This document shows, in pieces, positions 18,660 to 26,691 of a DNA stretch of 64,000 bases. Numbering within the stretch: the first letter of the stretch is position 1; each line of letters opens with the position of its first letter. The DNA is from Devosia chinhatensis. Lineage in GTDB: Bacteria > Pseudomonadota > Alphaproteobacteria > Rhizobiales > Devosiaceae. Made by a program: the position numbers and the translations under genes. The notes beneath the pieces are model-generated. The model made no database searches and was not told the DNA's origin. It worked only from the letters and a program-made list of their open reading frames with translations. Where the stretch lies: assembly GCF_000969445.1 (NCBI RefSeq), contig NZ_JZEY01000054.1:992001-1056000 (forward strand). The letters run 5' to 3'.

Positions 18660-20822
18660 TCACCCGGCTGTTGCCAATGAGAGAATTTCCGCGGCGCGCG
18701 CTTCCAGTCTGGCCAGGTCGGCATCGGAAAATTCCCGCTCGTTATAGTCGAGCAGAACCAGCGCGCCAGGAATGGAGCCATCTGGCAGCTTCAGCCGTAT
18801 TCCAAGATAAAGCCGGATGCCGTTTGCCTGCAGAAACTCATTCGCGGCAAAGACCGCGGCATGTTCGTCCACGGTGACGCGGTAGGGGCCCTCATGGGTT
18901 GAGACAAGCGTCGTCAGTGCGGAAAGATCAGCTTCCGTGTTGGGTAGGCCATCGGCCTGCAAGTCGATGCGGGCGACAGCAACATCGAATTCGTTCGCGA
19001 TGTCGTTGAGAATTGCCTTTATGCCGGGCGCCCCAAGATCGATATTTTGCCGGGGGAGAGCTTGCAATTCCGGCTCGCCAACCGCACTCCGCCAGATCGT
19101 CTCGATTTCATGCCAGGCAGTTTCATAATCGCGATAGATTGCGTCCAGGTGCAGTCGTTCGGTTGTTTCGCCATCTGCCGGCGGGCCGAAGGCGCAAGCC
19201 ACAAGCGGCAGATCTGGCCGACGGCGCCGCAATCGACGCGACACATAACGGGCCTGCGACCGGATGTCTCCGGACAGAAAGACCATAACCACGGTCCCGA
19301 CATCGTCGATATCCAAACGCTCGATGGCCTCGGGCTTGATGGCAAAGGCCGGGAGTACGCGGGTCGGCACGCCTTTTTCCGCCAGCTGCACCATCAGAAG
19401 CTTGGCCGCTGCCTCATCGATCTCCGTCCGGCCTGCAACCAGAAGAACCGGGGCGCCGGGCTCGACATCGCCCAGGTCGAAATCGTCCAGCAGCATGTCG
19501 AAGGACGTGCTCAGCTGGCGGCGCTGTTCGAGCGCTGCGGGCTGGTCGGCAAGTTCGCCGCTGGCCAGCAGGAGGGCAGGCATGGCGACTTCGTTGACAA
19601 AGGCCAGCTGGCTCTCTTCGGCGGCATACTCCTCGAAATTCTCCAATACCGAAACGTCGTCGCCCTTGAGCAGGCGCTGATAGAGCTGTTCTGGCGGGGT
19701 AAGAACGGGCTCGCTGCCCAAAAGCGTATCGAGAAACCGCAATTCGGGAATGTGTCGCCCAATGACGACAAGGCAGACGGTCATCGGCGTTGCCAGGATC
19801 AACCCGATCGGTCCCCACAGCGTTGCCCAGAACATGGCGGAGATGAGGATGGCGAGCGGCGAGACGCCAGTGCTCGATCCATAAAGGCGCGGCTCGATAA
19901 CGTTGGCCGTCGTCAGATCGAGCACCAGGAAAAGCGCCAGGGTCATCAGCAGCATGTCCCAGCCCGGATCGACAGCGAAGGCGAGGGACAGGGGAATGGT
20001 GGCGATGATGAGCGCGCCGATGAACGGAATGTAGCGGAAGACCACGATCAGCAGGCCCCAGAGGAAGGCGCTGGGCACGCCGATGAACCACAACCCCAGG
20101 CCAAACAGAGTTCCGTATGTGCAATTGACGGCCAATTGCACCAGCAGATAGCGTCCGACGCGCCGGCTGGCGTCCGCCATGGCAAGGTTTGTCTTGGCGT
20201 AATCGCCCGAACCGACGAGCCGAATGAAGCGCTCCAGCATGTCGGCCCTGCCAAGCAGCAGAAAGATCACGATAATCGTGACGATGGCGACCGTGGCCAC
20301 TGGCCCGACGATGGATCCAAGAACCGAAGTCAGGAGGCCCAGCGGGCCCACATCATTGGTAATGGCAACGGGGACCGGCCGCCCTTCGATAGGCGGATTG
20401 GCTTCGGTCAGGTCGGACAATTGAGCCGTAACATCGCTGATCGTCCCGTTGATCTGCTCGAAGAACCCGCCGCCGAACTGATCCTGCAGCCCGCTAAGCT
20501 TAGTAGAGACGGTCTGCTGGTAGCCCGGCAAATCTGACGCCAGACGGGTCAATTGCAGACCAGCCAAGGTGGCAAAGCTCACCAGCAAGAGAAAAGCCGC
20601 AAGCACGGTGACGATAACGGCGACTGCATCGGGAATGTGGAGGCGGCGATTGAGCCAGGTGACCAATGGCGTCAAAGCAAAGGCAAGAAGCACCGAAAGG
20701 ACCAGAGGCACGATGATGCCGGCGCCGAAATAGAGCAGCGCAGCGACCAGGGCGAATGTCGCGATCGCCTCGAATGGCGGGCCCTTGCGACCCAATGACG
20801 ACACGCTACGGGACTCAACCAT
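18660..20822 (-). CDS. AI-2E/PerM-family membrane protein with large C-terminal soluble half
   Basis: Residues about 1-350 are a complete AI-2E exporter-like module: hydrophobic N-terminus (ATFALVAALLYFGAGIIVPLVLS), a periplasmic loop, then ALFLVLDLTTANVIEPRLYGSSTGVSPLAILISAMFWATLWGPIGLILATPMTVCL across the conserved end of the family. Normal members are about 350-380 residues; this one has 720. The extra half is soluble, with a Rossmann-like segment near 430-540 (PVLLVAGRTEIDEAAAKLLMVQL, VGTVVMVFLSGD) resembling B12-binding/response domains, and a GAF-like domain from about 575 to the end. GAGGT lies just upstream of the ATG. The combination suggests a sensor coupled to a membrane carrier. 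The substrate is unknown. Confidence 0.8.
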   Translation of the reverse strand: MVESRSVSSLGRKGPPFEAIATFALVAALLYFGAGIIVPLVLSVLLAFALTPLVTWLNRRLHIPDAVAVIVTVLAAFLLLVSFATLAGLQLTRLASDLPGYQQTVSTKLSGLQDQFGGGFFEQINGTISDVTAQLSDLTEANPPIEGRPVPVAITNDVGPLGLLTSVLGSIVGPVATVAIVTIIVIFLLLGRADMLERFIRLVGSGDYAKTNLAMADASRRVGRYLLVQLAVNCTYGTLFGLGLWFIGVPSAFLWGLLIVVFRYIPFIGALIIATIPLSLAFAVDPGWDMLLMTLALFLVLDLTTANVIEPRLYGSSTGVSPLAILISAMFWATLWGPIGLILATPMTVCLVVIGRHIPELRFLDTLLGSEPVLTPPEQLYQRLLKGDDVSVLENFEEYAAEESQLAFVNEVAMPALLLASGELADQPAALEQRRQLSTSFDMLLDDFDLGDVEPGAPVLLVAGRTEIDEAAAKLLMVQLAEKGVPTRVLPAFAIKPEAIERLDIDDVGTVVMVFLSGDIRSQARYVSRRLRRRRPDLPLVACAFGPPADGETTERLHLDAIYRDYETAWHEIETIWRSAVGEPELQALPRQNIDLGAPGIKAILNDIANEFDVAVARIDLQADGLPNTEADLSALTTLVSTHEGPYRVTVDEHAAVFAANEFLQANGIRLYLGIRLKLPDGSIPGALVLLDYNEREFSDADLARLEARAAEILSLATAG

Positions 20823-20958
20823 CAGGACCTCACGCGGTCATCCGGACCGGTTTTGATGTGCCTAAATGAAATGGCGTGGCTTTGGTTCAATAGCACGAAG
20901 CGTCGACTTTGACGCGCCTGGGCTGTGCGCCGATGAAACAGCCTCCAGCGTAATCGGT

Positions 20959-20974
20959 AAACTGTTGACAGTTA
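20959..20974 (+). promoter_or_regulatory. GntR-type operator/promoter, site 1
   Basis: The core ACTGTTGACAGT occupies 20961-20972 (arms ACTGT and ACAGT, two-base centre). It contains the -35 hexamer TTGACA, followed 16 bases later by AATAGT as a -10 candidate. It lies 89 bases before the binding-protein gene at 21061. It is one of six related sites in the 20.9-35.7 kb island, attributed to the regulator at 31493. Confidence 0.7.
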
Positions 20975-21060
20975 TCAGTCGTCGTGAATAGTCTCTTTCC
21001 GAGGGAAGGGTCTGCCAGCCCGCGCTGGAACAGAACCCCACCACAAGGAAGGGAGTTTCC

Positions 21061-22566
21061 ATGTCTTACTTCAGAACGATGAAGGGCTTTGCTGCTGCGG
21101 CCCTGGTCAGCGCCACCTCACTCTTTGCCCTGTCCACCGCCGTCTGGGCTGCCCCGGAACAGCTTACCATTGCTCTTTCAGGCGATGTCCCCACGCTCGA
21201 TCCGAGCAAGGACACCTCTCCGATCGGGCTAAACCTGCGTCTCAACGTCTACAACGCGTTGACCGAACTGGGTCGCGATGGTGAAGTCATTCCCCAATTG
21301 GCGGAAAGCTGGACGACGAGCGACGACCTTACCGAGTGGACCTTCAAGCTGCGCGAAGGCGTCAAGTTCCACGACGGCTCGACCATGACCGCCGATGACG
21401 TGGTCTTCACCGTCGAGCATGTCCTGGCCGATGAAACCTCGCCGGTACGCGCCTTCCTCCGCCTGGTCCAGACCGCCGAGGCAATTGACGACAATACGGT
21501 CAAGTTCACCTTGACCCAGCCCTATTCGATGTTCGATCGCCAGAGCAAATATCTCTATGTGATGTCGCGGGCCTATTATGACGCCAATGGCGATACGGGC
21601 TACGCCACCGCTCCGATCGGCACCGGCCCCTATACCGTCGCTGAATGGGTCAAGGATGACCGCCTGGTGCTTCAGGCTTTCCCGGACTATTGGGGTGGCG
21701 AACCGGAGGTCAAGACCGGCATTTTCCGTCCGATTCCGTCTGATGCAGCGCGCGCCAATGCGCTGCTGTCCGGGGAAATCGATCTCGTACCGAGCCTGCC
21801 GCCCAGCCTCATGGACATGCTCTCCGGCAGTGCCGACCTGAAGGTTGAAGTCGCGCCAGGCTATCGCGTGGCATTCCTCGAGCTCAATCCTGACCAGGCA
21901 CCCTTCGACAAGCCGGAAATCCGCCAGGCAGTCGATGTTGCCATCGATCGTGCGGCCATCGCAGACCAGCTGATGCGGGGTACGGGCAAGGCCACCGGCA
22001 TGATGATCCCGCCCTCCAATGGCGGATACGACGCGTCCTTCACGCCGACCGAGTATGACCCCGAACTGGCCAAGCAGCTGGTGCAGGAAGCTGGCTATGA
22101 CGGCACGCCGATCGTCATCGACTACCCGAACAACAACTATCCGATGGCCAACGAAGTCGCCCAGGCGATCGCTGGCTACCTGACGACTGCCGGCCTCAAC
22201 GTTCAGCTCAATCCGATGGAGTTCACGGCCTTCTTCCCGGCCTGGGTCCAGAACAAGCTGAGCCCCATGTACTACTTCGCCTTTGGGTCTTCCCAGTTCC
22301 ACGCCGAGACGATCCTTGCCACGCTTTATGAAGCTGGCGGGCATCTCCGTCACAACAACCCGGAGATCGACGCTCTGGTCAAGTCGCAGCGCCAGGAACG
22401 CGATGAAGCCAAGAAGCAGGAAATGATCAGCCAGGCCTTCCGCATCAGCAATGAGGATCGCCAGTTCCTGCCGCTTTACGACATGCTGCAGGTCTATGGC
22501 GTCAAGGCGGACATCGACTACGTACCGTATCCCGACGAAATCGTGCGTCTCTATACCTTCGAGTAA
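21061..22566 (+). CDS. ABC transporter substrate-binding protein, family 5, of the catabolic island
   Basis: Periplasmic solute receptor of 501 residues with a Sec signal peptide ending near AVWAA (about residue 30). The mature start is EQLTIALSGDVPTLDPS, and LTEWTFKLREGVKFHDGSTMTADDVVFT is the classical SBP_bac_5 region. A good ribosome site (AAGGAAGGGAG) precedes the ATG. No permease is adjacent. The only partner genes under the same operator are at 35810-39593, 13 kb away, so I infer they form one importer. It is monocistronic and followed by two terminators. Confidence 0.9.
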   Translation: MSYFRTMKGFAAAALVSATSLFALSTAVWAAPEQLTIALSGDVPTLDPSKDTSPIGLNLRLNVYNALTELGRDGEVIPQLAESWTTSDDLTEWTFKLREGVKFHDGSTMTADDVVFTVEHVLADETSPVRAFLRLVQTAEAIDDNTVKFTLTQPYSMFDRQSKYLYVMSRAYYDANGDTGYATAPIGTGPYTVAEWVKDDRLVLQAFPDYWGGEPEVKTGIFRPIPSDAARANALLSGEIDLVPSLPPSLMDMLSGSADLKVEVAPGYRVAFLELNPDQAPFDKPEIRQAVDVAIDRAAIADQLMRGTGKATGMMIPPSNGGYDASFTPTEYDPELAKQLVQEAGYDGTPIVIDYPNNNYPMANEVAQAIAGYLTTAGLNVQLNPMEFTAFFPAWVQNKLSPMYYFAFGSSQFHAETILATLYEAGGHLRHNNPEIDALVKSQRQERDEAKKQEMISQAFRISNEDRQFLPLYDMLQVYGVKADIDYVPYPDEIVRLYTFE

Positions 22567-22586
22567 TCTCCTCCCGGAGACGTTGA

Positions 22587-22614
22587 ATGGGCCGGCTTGC
22601 CGGCCCATTTTCTT
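22587..22614 (+). terminator. Rho-independent terminator
   Basis: ATGGGCCGGC and GCCGGCCCAT form a self-complementary stem, followed by ATTTTCTTT. It lies 20 bases after the binding-protein stop codon. Confidence 0.8.
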
Positions 22615-22635
22615 TGGTCCGTAAGCAGTCGAAAC

Positions 22636-22667
22636 AAAAAGGCCCGGCATCACTGCCGGGCCTTTTT
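22636..22667. terminator. Bidirectional Rho-independent terminator
   Basis: AAAAAGGCCCGGCA and TGCCGGGCCTTTTT form a perfect 14-bp stem with a TCAC loop. The A-run on one side and T-run on the other make it work for both convergent units (binding protein and FAD oxidoreductase). Confidence 0.88.
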
Positions 22668-22683
22668 GTAAACCGGGTTTGTG

Positions 22684-24258
22684 TCAGTCGAGGGAGAAGA
22701 GGTTCCCCGGGCTCATGATGTCCGATGGATCAAATTGGGCCTTGAGCTGGTCGAGAAGCGCCCGCACCGCCGGCTGGCGGGTTTCCATGTAAGGATATTT
22801 GCGCCCGATCTGCATGTGGACGCCGCCGAGCGCGCGCCATTCGCCGAGGATCGACTGGGTCAGAGCCTTGAGCGTTTCGCGCGAGGCAGGATTGTCGGCA
22901 CGACGCTTGAGTGCTGCGCGCTGGGCCTCGCTCATGAAGTCGAGATGGATCGGCAGGGGTGCATCGGACCAGCGGATCAGCGTCTCGACCCCCACGCCGG
23001 ACGGGCCATGCGTCGAAAGCAGGTAGCCATGGGAGATGCCAGCCGCCTTGAGCGCCTCGGCATCGCGTTCAAAGACTGCCTCTGTCCGTGTGAAGCACTC
23101 CGCACCCAGCGAATTGGGCACCACCGTATGGAGCCAGGCCATGCGCTTGCCGGACGGCGTCAGCAGGCCCGACATCGGCGGGAACGGCAGGGCGCGCATG
23201 ACGCGCGGAATGGAAGCGGGAATTTCGCGGCCGCCGGCATCGCGCGCGATGGCGCAGACACGTCGCGCCTTGCGATCGGCTTCATGCTGGTCACCACCTT
23301 CGACGACGGCGTTCATCAGATAGCCGACTTTCTTGGCAAAGCGGCGACCATGGAGCGCGATCAGCGTTGCGTCACGCAAGCCCGATGTCAGGCTCGACGC
23401 CCCTTTGATGATCTGCCCGACGGTCTTGAGATCGGCCACAAGCCCATCGCTTTGCATGCGGGACTGTGCGGAAAAAGGGTCCATCCCCAAGCACTCGGAG
23501 GCGAGCAGTTCAGCCCCGATCTGGGCCATGGCGCGCATCTGGGCTGCCGGATCGTCGAAGGAGAACGAGACAAAGGCCTCCCCTTTAGCCGCCGGAATCA
23601 ATTGCAGCGTAATCTGCGTCTTGATGCCGAATGCACCGCAATCGCCGAGAAAAATGCCGGTGAGATCGGGGCCGTAATTGCGGAAGAACGGGGACGTATT
23701 GTCGCCGCCTGCAGATCCGGTCTGGATCAGCTCGCCCGTACCGATCACGACGCGCAGGGCCAGCACGGATTCGGCGGAGCTGCCGCGCGAGGCCGAACCG
23801 AAGAACTTGGCGCCCTGGGACACCGCCCCGCCGACGGTCGCATGAAGGCCGGAGAAAGTGCCCCAAAATGGCGTCGTTAATCCAAGCGGACGCAGGGCGT
23901 CGCGGAGCGCGGCCCAGGTGACACCGGCCTCGACCGTCACATAGCGATCTTGGGCATTGATTTCGATGATCTTGTCGAGCGCAGAGAGATCGATGAGGGC
24001 GCAATTGGGTCGGGCCGGTAGATAGCCGGCGCTGTAGGAGAGACCGCCACCACGGGTATAGACGCCGATATTGAGATCCTTGGCCTCTCGAATGATGCGG
24101 ACGACGTCGTCTTCACTGGTCGGGTGCAGAACGGCGATCGGCTTGTGCGATGCTTCATAAAAGACATCGGTGGCATAGAGGTCGAGGTCGCCGGTTTCGA
24201 TATTGAGCCCCGGCAGCTGCTTGGCAAGCCAAGCGGCCGGGTCGATGTGGGGGTCCAA
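22684..24258 (-). CDS. FAD-binding oxidoreductase, VAO/GlcD type
   Basis: A 524-residue flavoenzyme of the vanillyl-alcohol-oxidase fold. The FAD domain shows HPTSEDDVVRIIREAKDLNIGVYTRGGG, LSYSAGYLP, YVTVEAGVTWAALRDAL and LHATVGGAVSQGAKFFGSASRGSSAESVLALRVVIGTG spread through residues about 40-190. The C-terminus ends FDPSDIMSPGNLF, the usual GlcD-like tail. Substrates of the family include 2-hydroxy acids, alcohols and alkylphenols. It is the last gene of a leftward operon with the cyclic amidohydrolase and the PEP-mutase-family lyase, all read from the operator at 26634. It is soluble and has no signal peptide. Confidence 0.88.
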   Translation of the reverse strand: MDPHIDPAAWLAKQLPGLNIETGDLDLYATDVFYEASHKPIAVLHPTSEDDVVRIIREAKDLNIGVYTRGGGLSYSAGYLPARPNCALIDLSALDKIIEINAQDRYVTVEAGVTWAALRDALRPLGLTTPFWGTFSGLHATVGGAVSQGAKFFGSASRGSSAESVLALRVVIGTGELIQTGSAGGDNTSPFFRNYGPDLTGIFLGDCGAFGIKTQITLQLIPAAKGEAFVSFSFDDPAAQMRAMAQIGAELLASECLGMDPFSAQSRMQSDGLVADLKTVGQIIKGASSLTSGLRDATLIALHGRRFAKKVGYLMNAVVEGGDQHEADRKARRVCAIARDAGGREIPASIPRVMRALPFPPMSGLLTPSGKRMAWLHTVVPNSLGAECFTRTEAVFERDAEALKAAGISHGYLLSTHGPSGVGVETLIRWSDAPLPIHLDFMSEAQRAALKRRADNPASRETLKALTQSILGEWRALGGVHMQIGRKYPYMETRQPAVRALLDQLKAQFDPSDIMSPGNLFSLD

Positions 24259-24267
24259 GCTGGCCTC

Positions 24268-25656
24268 CTAGGCTTGCAGCGAGCGACGCAGATACCGGCC
24301 ATGGCCGGCAGTTTCTGCAACCATTGCACCGTCGCGATAGACCTCGACACCGCGAACGAGCGTATTGGTCACACGGCCCTTGAACGTCTGGTCTTCGTAA
24401 ATGCTGTAGCCGGCATCGCTGCGCACGTCGTCAGTGGTCAGCGTCCATTCCGTGTCGAGGTCGACCAGAACGATGTCGGCATCGAAGCCCGGCGTCAGCG
24501 CACCCTTTTGCCCCCACATGCCCATGGCTTTGGCAGGATTTTCGCACAACAGAGCGACAAGGCGCTCAATGCCGATGCCACGGCGATGGTAACCTTCGGT
24601 CAACATGACAGGCAGAATGGTTTCAAGGCCCGGGCACCCGGGCGACGCTTTCCAGATCCCGCCTTCCTTGCCGGCCAGTGTGCGATGCACATGGTCGGAA
24701 GCGACCGTGTCGATCGCGCCCGAGGCGATCCCCGCCCAAAGCGCCTCGCGGTCGGCGGGTTCGCGCAGCGGCGGATTGATCTTGCCCACCGTGCCACGTT
24801 CCCAGGTCACGTCATGGGTGAGATAGTGCGGGCAGGTTTCAATGGTGATCGAGACCCCCGACTGACGCGCCGCTATAGCAGCGTCGAGCGCTTCGCCGGA
24901 TGAGGTGTGGACCACATAGATGGGAGAACCCGCTGCCTGACAGAGGCGAGCGGCCCGCTGGATGGCGTCTGCTTCGACGAATGGGGGGCGCGACTCATTC
25001 CACGACGAGAGGCCGTTCAGGCCCTCGGGGTCCTTGGCCATGACCTGCTGGCGCAGATAGTGCACAACCTCGATATTTTCCGGATGCGGACAAAGCACGC
25101 CACCATTGCGGGCGCAGGCTTCGGCCAGGCGGAAGAGGAATGCGTCGTCGATGTCTGGCAGGCCCAGCCGCTTGCCCTCGCCGCCGCGGTTGTTCATGAA
25201 GATCTTGAAGCTGACAATGCCGTAATCAGCAATGTAGCGCGGCACCTGGGCGAGCTGCTCTTCGGTCGAGATGATCAGATGATAGCCGAAATCGATGTGG
25301 CTTCCCGCCTCGGTTACCGCGCGGATTTCATCGAAGATTGTCGAGTGTTCGGCGGCCGAAAGGATGAACGGAACGATCGTTGTGACCCCGCCGCTGGCGG
25401 CAGCGGATGTTTCGCTCCGGGCATCCGATGCCGCGCGGGGATAGGAAATGTCCGCACCATGTCCAAGATGCACATGAACGTCCAGGGCGCCGGGCATGAC
25501 GAGCTTGCCCGAGGCATCCAGCCGCCTCGCGGACACAGCCGCCGTGCCTACTTCCAGGATCGCTGCCACGCGTCCTCCGCTGACGGCAATGTCGAAAGGC
25601 GCCGGTGCTTGGCCGGGAAGGGCGACAAGGCCGCCGTGGATGACGAGATCAAACAT
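24268..25656 (-). CDS. Cyclic amidohydrolase (dihydropyrimidinase/allantoinase/hydantoinase-like)
   Basis: A 462-residue metal-dependent ring-opening hydrolase. All binuclear-centre ligands are visible: HVH at 61-63, the carboxylated lysine in SFKIFMN (K151), His191 in CPHPEN, His250 in VVHTSSG and Asp321 in VASDHVH. These fit enzymes that hydrolyse cyclic amides or imides such as dihydropyrimidines, hydantoins and allantoin. I chose ATG 25656, as TGAGGA lies seven bases upstream; the frame extends six codons further to a TTG. It is the middle gene of the leftward operon. With the amidase at 32238 it suggests two successive C-N bond hydrolyses on the pathway substrate. Confidence 0.88.
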   Translation of the reverse strand: MFDLVIHGGLVALPGQAPAPFDIAVSGGRVAAILEVGTAAVSARRLDASGKLVMPGALDVHVHLGHGADISYPRAASDARSETSAAASGGVTTIVPFILSAAEHSTIFDEIRAVTEAGSHIDFGYHLIISTEEQLAQVPRYIADYGIVSFKIFMNNRGGEGKRLGLPDIDDAFLFRLAEACARNGGVLCPHPENIEVVHYLRQQVMAKDPEGLNGLSSWNESRPPFVEADAIQRAARLCQAAGSPIYVVHTSSGEALDAAIAARQSGVSITIETCPHYLTHDVTWERGTVGKINPPLREPADREALWAGIASGAIDTVASDHVHRTLAGKEGGIWKASPGCPGLETILPVMLTEGYHRRGIGIERLVALLCENPAKAMGMWGQKGALTPGFDADIVLVDLDTEWTLTTDDVRSDAGYSIYEDQTFKGRVTNTLVRGVEVYRDGAMVAETAGHGRYLRRSLQA

Positions 25657-25688
25657 GGGATTATCCTCAGGCAAGGGTAGGCGGGCGA

Positions 25689-26552
25689 TCAGGTGTAGCG
25701 CTTCTCCATGGCGTCATAGTCCTGCTTTCGGACGGCGTTCTGACGCATCTCGAAGCTCGCCAGAGCATCCTTGACGCCTTCCAGCGAGCCCGTGCGCTGA
25801 AGTTCGCCCAGGACATTATAGACCGACATCAGGGATGCCTGGAGCGCCGCGTTTGCAAACAGGCTTGCCCCATAGCCCATTTCTTTGAGCTTGGCGTGGT
25901 CCACAGGCGGGGTCTTGCCGCCAAAGACATAGTTGAAGATCTGCGGTACCGGCAGCTCGCGTGAAATGCGGGCGATATCGTCCAGATTGATGGGCGCTTC
26001 GACGAACGTCACGTCGGCACCGGCCTCGATGTAGCGATGCGCACGATCAAGGGCATCCTCGATGCCGTTGACGGCAATGGCGTCGGTACGGGCGACGATC
26101 TGGAAGTCGCCATCGCGACGGCTATCAGCCGCCGCCTTGATCTTTTGTACCATCTCCCCGGTGGGAATGACGGCCTTGCCATTGAAGTGGCCGCATTTCT
26201 TGGGAAAGTCCTGGTCTTCGATCTGAATGCCGGCGGCGCCGGCGCGCTCATAGGCACGGACCGTACGATAGGTATTGACCGGATTCCCAAAGCCCGTATC
26301 GCCGTCGACCAGAAGGGGAATATCCACCGCGTCCGCGATCATGGCGATATGCTGCACCATTTCAGTCATGGTGATCAGGCCGACATCGGGCATGCCCAAA
26401 TACATGTTGGTGACGCCCGCGCCGGTTATATAGGCGCATTCATAGCCCAGCTCATTGATGACATTGGCAAAGAGAGCGTTTGGGGCCCCTGGCATGATGA
26501 CCGCCTCGCGGCGGGCCAAAATGCTCTTGAGCCGGGCGGCAGGTGAAGTCAC
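25689..26552 (-). CDS. Isocitrate lyase/PEP mutase family lyase
   Basis: A 287-residue alpha/beta-barrel enzyme of the ICL/PEPM superfamily. It has PGAPNALFANVINELGYECAYITGAG, the metal site LLVDGDTGFGN and the mobile-loop motif FPKKCGH. KKCGH is the signature of catalytically active C-C lyases (methylisocitrate lyase, 2,3-dimethylmalate lyase and relatives), not of the phosphonate mutases. The expected reaction is cleavage of a 2-hydroxy-type dicarboxylate to an oxoacid plus a smaller acid. GTG 26552 is chosen because AAGGAGA lies six bases upstream. It is the first gene of the leftward operon under the operator at 26634. Confidence 0.87.
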   Translation of the reverse strand: MTSPAARLKSILARREAVIMPGAPNALFANVINELGYECAYITGAGVTNMYLGMPDVGLITMTEMVQHIAMIADAVDIPLLVDGDTGFGNPVNTYRTVRAYERAGAAGIQIEDQDFPKKCGHFNGKAVIPTGEMVQKIKAAADSRRDGDFQIVARTDAIAVNGIEDALDRAHRYIEAGADVTFVEAPINLDDIARISRELPVPQIFNYVFGGKTPPVDHAKLKEMGYGASLFANAALQASLMSVYNVLGELQRTGSLEGVKDALASFEMRQNAVRKQDYDAMEKRYT

Positions 26553-26633
26553 GCTTAATCTCCTTGCGACGAGCTCGGTTCCCACGCCCGAGCCGAACTA
26601 GCTACTAGACACAATCTCCGCTGTATGATGTAA

Positions 26634-26645
26634 ACTGTCAACAGT
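26634..26645. promoter_or_regulatory. GntR-type operator, site 2 (divergent)
   Basis: ACTGTCAACAGT, the reverse complement of the ACTGTTGACAGT core, sits between the leftward lyase operon and the rightward hydrolase operon. On the minus strand it places TTGACA as a -35; on the plus strand TTGATA (26645-26650) is the nearest -35 candidate. One site could repress both units. Confidence 0.7.
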
Positions 26646-26691
26646 TGATAGCAGGGCAATCGGCTCTGAATTCGGTTAGGAACACCTGCTG

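Noticed and set aside
18660..20822. AI-2E protein as a quorum-sensing (autoinducer-2) exporter
   Set aside because: The family name is historical; many members are antiporters or of unknown function, and no AI-2 synthase or sensor is in the window.
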